Origin: Cellvibrio sp. 79
Lineage (GTDB): Bacteria > Pseudomonadota > Gammaproteobacteria > Pseudomonadales > Cellvibrionaceae
Assembly (NCBI GenBank): GCA_003056245.1
Contig: MVDH01000003.1
Coordinates: forward strand, 204,177 to 268,176
DNA: 64,000 bases
Direction: 5' to 3'
This document shows positions 60,257 through 64,000 of this stretch, piece after piece; within the stretch, counting starts at the first letter, position 1, and each line of letters opens with the position of its first letter. The notes below the pieces were generated by a model that was not told the DNA's origin, ran no database searches, and was given only the letters and a program-made list of their open reading frames with translations. The translations under genes were made by a program, and so were the position numbers.

Positions 60257-62890
60257 TCATCTGATATCCGATCGTACCGATGTGTCTGGACCTGCTTCGT
60301 TATTCTCGAAGTCAACACCTAAGTATTTTTTAGCTGTGTCGGTAATTGCAGCATCGCTTGGAAAAGTCAGCATAGATTCTCGTATGCGCCACCCCGTTTT
60401 AGATTTGACAATTATTTGTCCATTATCATCTAGGGATACTGATTCGATTTCGTCAACGCCGATATCGGCTACAGCGATTTGCTCTGATAAGAAATACCCC
60501 GTACTAGTATCAATGATTCGCAAGTTATTCTTTGAATAAGCAACAAAGAAATTTACATTTTCATTTGATGAGATATATAAATCTTGACTTATAGAATCAA
60601 TTCCTTGATGAACCCAAGTAAGATGAAGTGTCCCATCATAAAATCTTAATCCGGAGAGAGTGTGTTGAGAAGTGAATGCAACAAAAGTCGATTGGGTATT
60701 GGATCCGAAAAAAATATTTTTCCGATAATCATTCTCTCCAGATAATGCGTCACTCTTTAGAACAATAGTTCCTGCGGGAGATGGGTTAGGAAAATTCTGA
60801 TAAGCTGTTACACGCAATGAATTTTTACTTCCCGGTACCGCTGACATAATCACAAACCACGGCTCAGAATCGTAGCTGTTGATGTACGAATCAATAACTC
60901 TTGTGGAGGAGTAAATAGGAATTCCAGCAGACATGGTTCGAAGGTCAACGATTTTAAACTCCGTCAACCCATCTGTACTCAGCATGTACGGAATGGATTT
61001 AAAAAGATGAGCAGGACCATGTCTTGATACACCAGGCTGCAAGACTGAAGTGCAATTTTGTATTTTAATACCTGCAGTGCTGCATACTGTGGTTTTAATA
61101 TTTCCCCAGCCCCCGGCGTCCTCTGCCCAGATTAAGAAAGAAAGACCACTTGATTTTTTTAACTCTGGTGATTGCAGAAGGACATTATCGTCCCGTGGAT
61201 AAAATTCACCAAAAGAGTTTCCATCGTGGGTTGCAGTTGAAAAATCGAAATTGTTGAATTTAATTTCGCCGACATTATGGTTTTCGCAATCCAGAGCGTC
61301 ACATTCTGAATCTGATGGAGGAGTGATGCTTTTCCACAAATCACTCTCTAATCTTACTTTTGGAAATTCCAAATCAGCAACCGCGTATAACGGTATGGGC
61401 TGTGCACATGGAAGTCCATGTTTTACCTCCCTAACGGCGGATTCATCTGGTTCTTCCTCAAAATAAACGGATTCTTCAAATATCAGGCCTAGCGCTTGGT
61501 CAGCTACTGAAGGGTTGAACTGTCCGTCATTACTGATTGATGATGGTGCACATTCTTCTGTAAATACCATATCCATTTCACCCATTCCGAGAGAAGTGGC
61601 ATTCCTATCCGTAAGATCTATCAACCAGAAACTTCCGTTTCCTGAAGGTCTTATTCCATCATATTGAAAGACCTGAAATAATATATATCTTCCATTGTTT
61701 AAGATCCATGCCCCAGAGGGTGGATCCATCTCAGGCTGCTCCCTGAAAGAAAACTTCCAAATAACTTCTCCCGTTGAAGACAGTACCGTGCCAGTGCCCC
61801 CCTGTTCAAAAATTATTATTTTGTTTTGAGCCGTAATCGACGCTACAGGTTCGGTAGACGGCAATTCCACGACCTCTCTGTTAATGTGTAAATAGCTTTT
61901 TCCTTGCCACAAAAATACACTTTGATTAGGAATAGTTTTTAGTGCATCTTCTATCGCGATCAACCGCAAAAAGCCGAAGCGACTAAGATTTTTCGCTACA
62001 ATTTGGTTTGCCTCGAAATTAGATTGGAGTGCAAGGCTTGCCAGCGCGGTTGTACCGTCAATAACGGTTCGATTGTTTCCCAGAAGTTGGCTTCCAGATT
62101 CCAATAACCGCAACTCGGTTTGTCTAGCCGCTTCCACTTTAGGTATAACGAACCCAAAGTATATTGGTAAACCAATTACAGTACCTAAAATTAACAATTT
62201 GATTAGGCTTGTATAAGGCAATAAGGCATGAAGTATGCCATCAAAAGGTGTAGGTGTTGGTCGAGAAGGTGCTGAGGTAATTTTTGATTCTTGTAACAAC
62301 GGTAGCCAATAACGTTCCATAAAAGGAGAGCTTCCGTCATCACCTTTCTCAAAATAGTGACTGTGCCCGCCTTGAAAGTATCGGTTTACAAGCTGATTGC
62401 CTGTGAATCCGTAGAACCCTACTCTCCCTGCCATCCCAGTCAATAAAACGAAAAATTGGCTAAGAATCAAAATGCTATCATTCGTGCCGCAATCATTTAT
62501 GACTCGTTTAATTTTCCCGGATTTGAACAATAGTAGCCAATCAAAATTGGATGGCAATACACTTCCAGCCAGTAAAATGTGACGCACATGTGGCAGCTCT
62601 TCAGGTTTAAAGCCTTTTAAAGCATAACCGAGAATATGTGTCCCAAAGCTATGGGCTACAAACGAAAACTCTGCACCTGGATGCAGCTCGATGAGTTTCT
62701 TTAATTTCAATCGAAATATTCGTACTGCAATCCATCGGAGGAACGGGATAAAAAAAGAAACTACTGAGAAGTATCCATAGCCATAGGAACTAACCTCCAC
62801 CCCGTCCAACATTTTTGAAAGACGATCTTGCCACTCACCAAAGGTTCTTATTCCATGGATTGTGACGATTAAATGTTCAGTGTTTTGCAT
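60257..62890 (-). CDS. Alpha/beta-hydrolase, membrane helix, beta-propeller protein
   Basis: An 877 aa protein in three parts. Residues 1-215 are a lipase-type hydrolase (IVTIHGIRTFGEWQDRL; nucleophile elbow FVAHSFGTHI; His in GGHSHYFEK). A membrane helix follows at about 232-252 (LIKLLILGTVIGLPIYFGFV). From about 330 to the end there are repeated beta-strand blocks resembling a WD/PQQ-like propeller. No signal peptide, so hydrolase and propeller lie on opposite sides or both dip in the membrane. Sensor-linked membrane-damaging enzymes are common in defence islands; this role is inference. AAGGAAG precedes the ATG. Confidence 0.65.
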   Translation of the reverse strand: MQNTEHLIVTIHGIRTFGEWQDRLSKMLDGVEVSSYGYGYFSVVSFFIPFLRWIAVRIFRLKLKKLIELHPGAEFSFVAHSFGTHILGYALKGFKPEELPHVRHILLAGSVLPSNFDWLLLFKSGKIKRVINDCGTNDSILILSQFFVLLTGMAGRVGFYGFTGNQLVNRYFQGGHSHYFEKGDDGSSPFMERYWLPLLQESKITSAPSRPTPTPFDGILHALLPYTSLIKLLILGTVIGLPIYFGFVIPKVEAARQTELRLLESGSQLLGNNRTVIDGTTALASLALQSNFEANQIVAKNLSRFGFLRLIAIEDALKTIPNQSVFLWQGKSYLHINREVVELPSTEPVASITAQNKIIIFEQGGTGTVLSSTGEVIWKFSFREQPEMDPPSGAWILNNGRYILFQVFQYDGIRPSGNGSFWLIDLTDRNATSLGMGEMDMVFTEECAPSSISNDGQFNPSVADQALGLIFEESVYFEEEPDESAVREVKHGLPCAQPIPLYAVADLEFPKVRLESDLWKSITPPSDSECDALDCENHNVGEIKFNNFDFSTATHDGNSFGEFYPRDDNVLLQSPELKKSSGLSFLIWAEDAGGWGNIKTTVCSTAGIKIQNCTSVLQPGVSRHGPAHLFKSIPYMLSTDGLTEFKIVDLRTMSAGIPIYSSTRVIDSYINSYDSEPWFVIMSAVPGSKNSLRVTAYQNFPNPSPAGTIVLKSDALSGENDYRKNIFFGSNTQSTFVAFTSQHTLSGLRFYDGTLHLTWVHQGIDSISQDLYISSNENVNFFVAYSKNNLRIIDTSTGYFLSEQIAVADIGVDEIESVSLDDNGQIIVKSKTGWRIRESMLTFPSDAAITDTAKKYLGVDFENNEAGPDTSVRSDIR

Positions 62891-63175
62891 TTTTACACTT
62901 CCTTTTTTGATGCGCGATACTGAAAAAATTGAAGCAAACCTTCGCCATGAACTTTTTAGCTAATCGTAGATATTAAATTTGCAAAGGTATATTTGTTAAT
63001 CGTCTACTATAAAAAGTTAAATATTTTTAATTTTTCCATAGATAAATCCGCTTTCAGCAGATTAAATTCGCCCATTCGTATATTCCATAAGAGGTCGCTT
63101 GACGAAATTATTCTTGGATTCCCAGCTCCCATCAATTCTTGTTGAGCGATAAAGGTCTCGGTTGAAACGATCTTC

Positions 63176-64000
63176 TCAATCTGAATTTTTCCGGCTGATG
63201 TTACAATGTTTGGGTTCTACACTCATCGCAACTGCCCAATTATATAACTCGCTGTCAAGCGATGGAGGCGCCTTATCTTTGGCGTAATTTACCCAACAGA
63301 CGGAGTTATGTACAAAATCATGTTTTGCATTTGATCTAATTCGGATCACCTCTTTGATAATATCGTTCGCCTGATCGGGGTGGTGCATTTTTGCAAAACC
63401 TATTGCAAACAAATCGGAGACCACTTCTCTCCATCTTTTTGTATTCTTGAATTCATGAGCCTCTATGAATGAATCAATTCCAGTTACTTTCGCCCTCTCA
63501 TCTGGAAATATTGAGCTATTTATGGGAAATGATTCTGGATTGCTCTTACTCATATTTTTGTAGTCCGTCGCGATGCCAATACAATGAGCGGCCTCGTGAG
63601 CCAGCACAACCCGATGAAATACTTCATTTAAACTACCTGAATCTATGCTACCCCAATGATCCAAGCTTCGCGGGGAGTAATACAATTCGCAATAATCGCC
63701 AGTTGGATTTATTGAAGCAGGCGAACCCATTAAGTTCTCAATGCCGAGATAAGTATTTAGCCACGTTTGTTTTTTATCGGCCAGAACCAGGTTTAAATCG
63801 TAATTTTCTTTCAAATATTTCTTCATAAAAGGAAAAAGTTCGGGATTAGAAAGAGCAATCTCCCTATCTTTTTCCGCAAGCCACTGTGTGTAACTGAAGG
63901 TAAATAATTGCGCCGTACATGCAAACAATGCAACGCCGATGCAAAGCAATACACCAAAAATACCGCCGACAACGATTGAATCCCTTTTTGCCGATCTTGT
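63176..64000 (-). CDS. Membrane-anchored HExxH protein (partial, runs off the window)
   Basis: The frame is open to the last base, so the true start is beyond 64000. The visible 275 residues start TRSAKRDSIVVGGIFGVL and continue through a membrane helix. The motif VVLAHEAAHCIGIA contains HEAAH, the zinc-peptidase HExxH, and EVVSDLFAIGFAKMHHPDQ downstream offers a third ligand. The domain lies on the periplasmic side if the helix is a signal anchor. It is 285 bases upstream of the hydrolase-propeller gene on the same strand and may belong with it. Confidence 0.6.
   Translation of the reverse strand, partial: TRSAKRDSIVVGGIFGVLLCIGVALFACTAQLFTFSYTQWLAEKDREIALSNPELFPFMKKYLKENYDLNLVLADKKQTWLNTYLGIENLMGSPASINPTGDYCELYYSPRSLDHWGSIDSGSLNEVFHRVVLAHEAAHCIGIATDYKNMSKSNPESFPINSSIFPDERAKVTGIDSFIEAHEFKNTKRWREVVSDLFAIGFAKMHHPDQANDIIKEVIRIRSNAKHDFVHNSVCWVNYAKDKAPPSLDSELYNWAVAMSVEPKHCNISRKNSD

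Noticed and set aside
1..64000. CRISPR arrays, rRNA and tRNA genes, DDE transposase insertion sequences
   Set aside because: I saw no regularly spaced repeats, no rRNA stretch, no tRNA cloverleaf with its T-loop motif in the gaps, and no DDE transposase gene.

Overview
The window looks like a chromosome segment of a free-living gammaproteobacterium of the Cellvibrio / Pseudomonas-relative type. The core genes and their order (hslU, dksA-gluQRS, cbrA-cbrB, pcnB-folK-dNK-panB) are those of pseudomonads and Cellvibrionaceae, and there are several secreted hydrolases and a Ser-rich-linker lipoprotein phosphatase. The assignment is by recall of gene families, not by a database search.

Region 1 (1-12 kb) is core: the end of hslV, then hslU and a DUF971 gene; uppP; a DUF4136 lipoprotein; a DMT transporter; sfsA; dksA and gluQRS separated by a hairpin; a small membrane protein and the CbrA/CbrB carbon-nitrogen two-component system. 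Between cbrB and pcnB there is no protein gene. It holds a sigma-54 promoter, an array of TGTTAC/GTAACA half-sites, about 200 bases of A-rich AAYAAYAA-type motifs and a strong terminator. That is the layout of the Hfq/Crc-titrating RNA CrcZ, at the same locus as in Pseudomonas.

Region 2 (12-25.5 kb) is also core: pcnB, folK, a deoxynucleoside kinase, panB, a LysE exporter, an RBBP9-like hydrolase, an aminotransferase, ahpC-ahpF, a repeat-built secreted protein, a PdxH-like oxidase and a secreted MsrA-thioredoxin-MsrB fusion.

Region 3 (25.6-42 kb) is accessory and AT-richer. Small single genes, nearly all on the plus strand, surround a minus-strand operon mesX-mesD-flavin reductase-tauE, which encodes the oxygen-dependent, folate- and B12-independent methionine synthase route. 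That operon lies between two broken copies of an orphan gene whose intact copy is at 33906-34223. The plus-strand array includes a HEPN protein, a likely cell-wall-hydrolase effector with a secreted partner, and DUF3601, DUF2442, DUF4124 and DUF695 proteins. It looks like an array of toxin/immunity or defence genes gathered one by one, but I see no integron integrase or clear attC sites.

Region 4 (42-52.4 kb) returns to the core: two tandem secreted alkaline phosphatases, a LasA-like M23 peptidase, a response regulator and its PAS histidine kinase, an outer-membrane barrel, a lipoprotein and a ParA ATPase. The M23 gene and the repeat protein at 22.8 kb share a promoter module with identical spacing.

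Region 5 (52.6-64 kb) is a mobile element. It interrupts the 5' end of srkA after about 36 codons. It carries three consecutive tyrosine-recombinase-type genes and a small HTH/coiled-coil gene in one overlapping operon (Tn554-like, close to the Gamma-Mobile-Trio layout), then a complete srkA copy, then candidate cargo: a lipase-like / transmembrane / beta-propeller protein and a membrane HExxH protein that runs off the window. Only the left boundary is clear.
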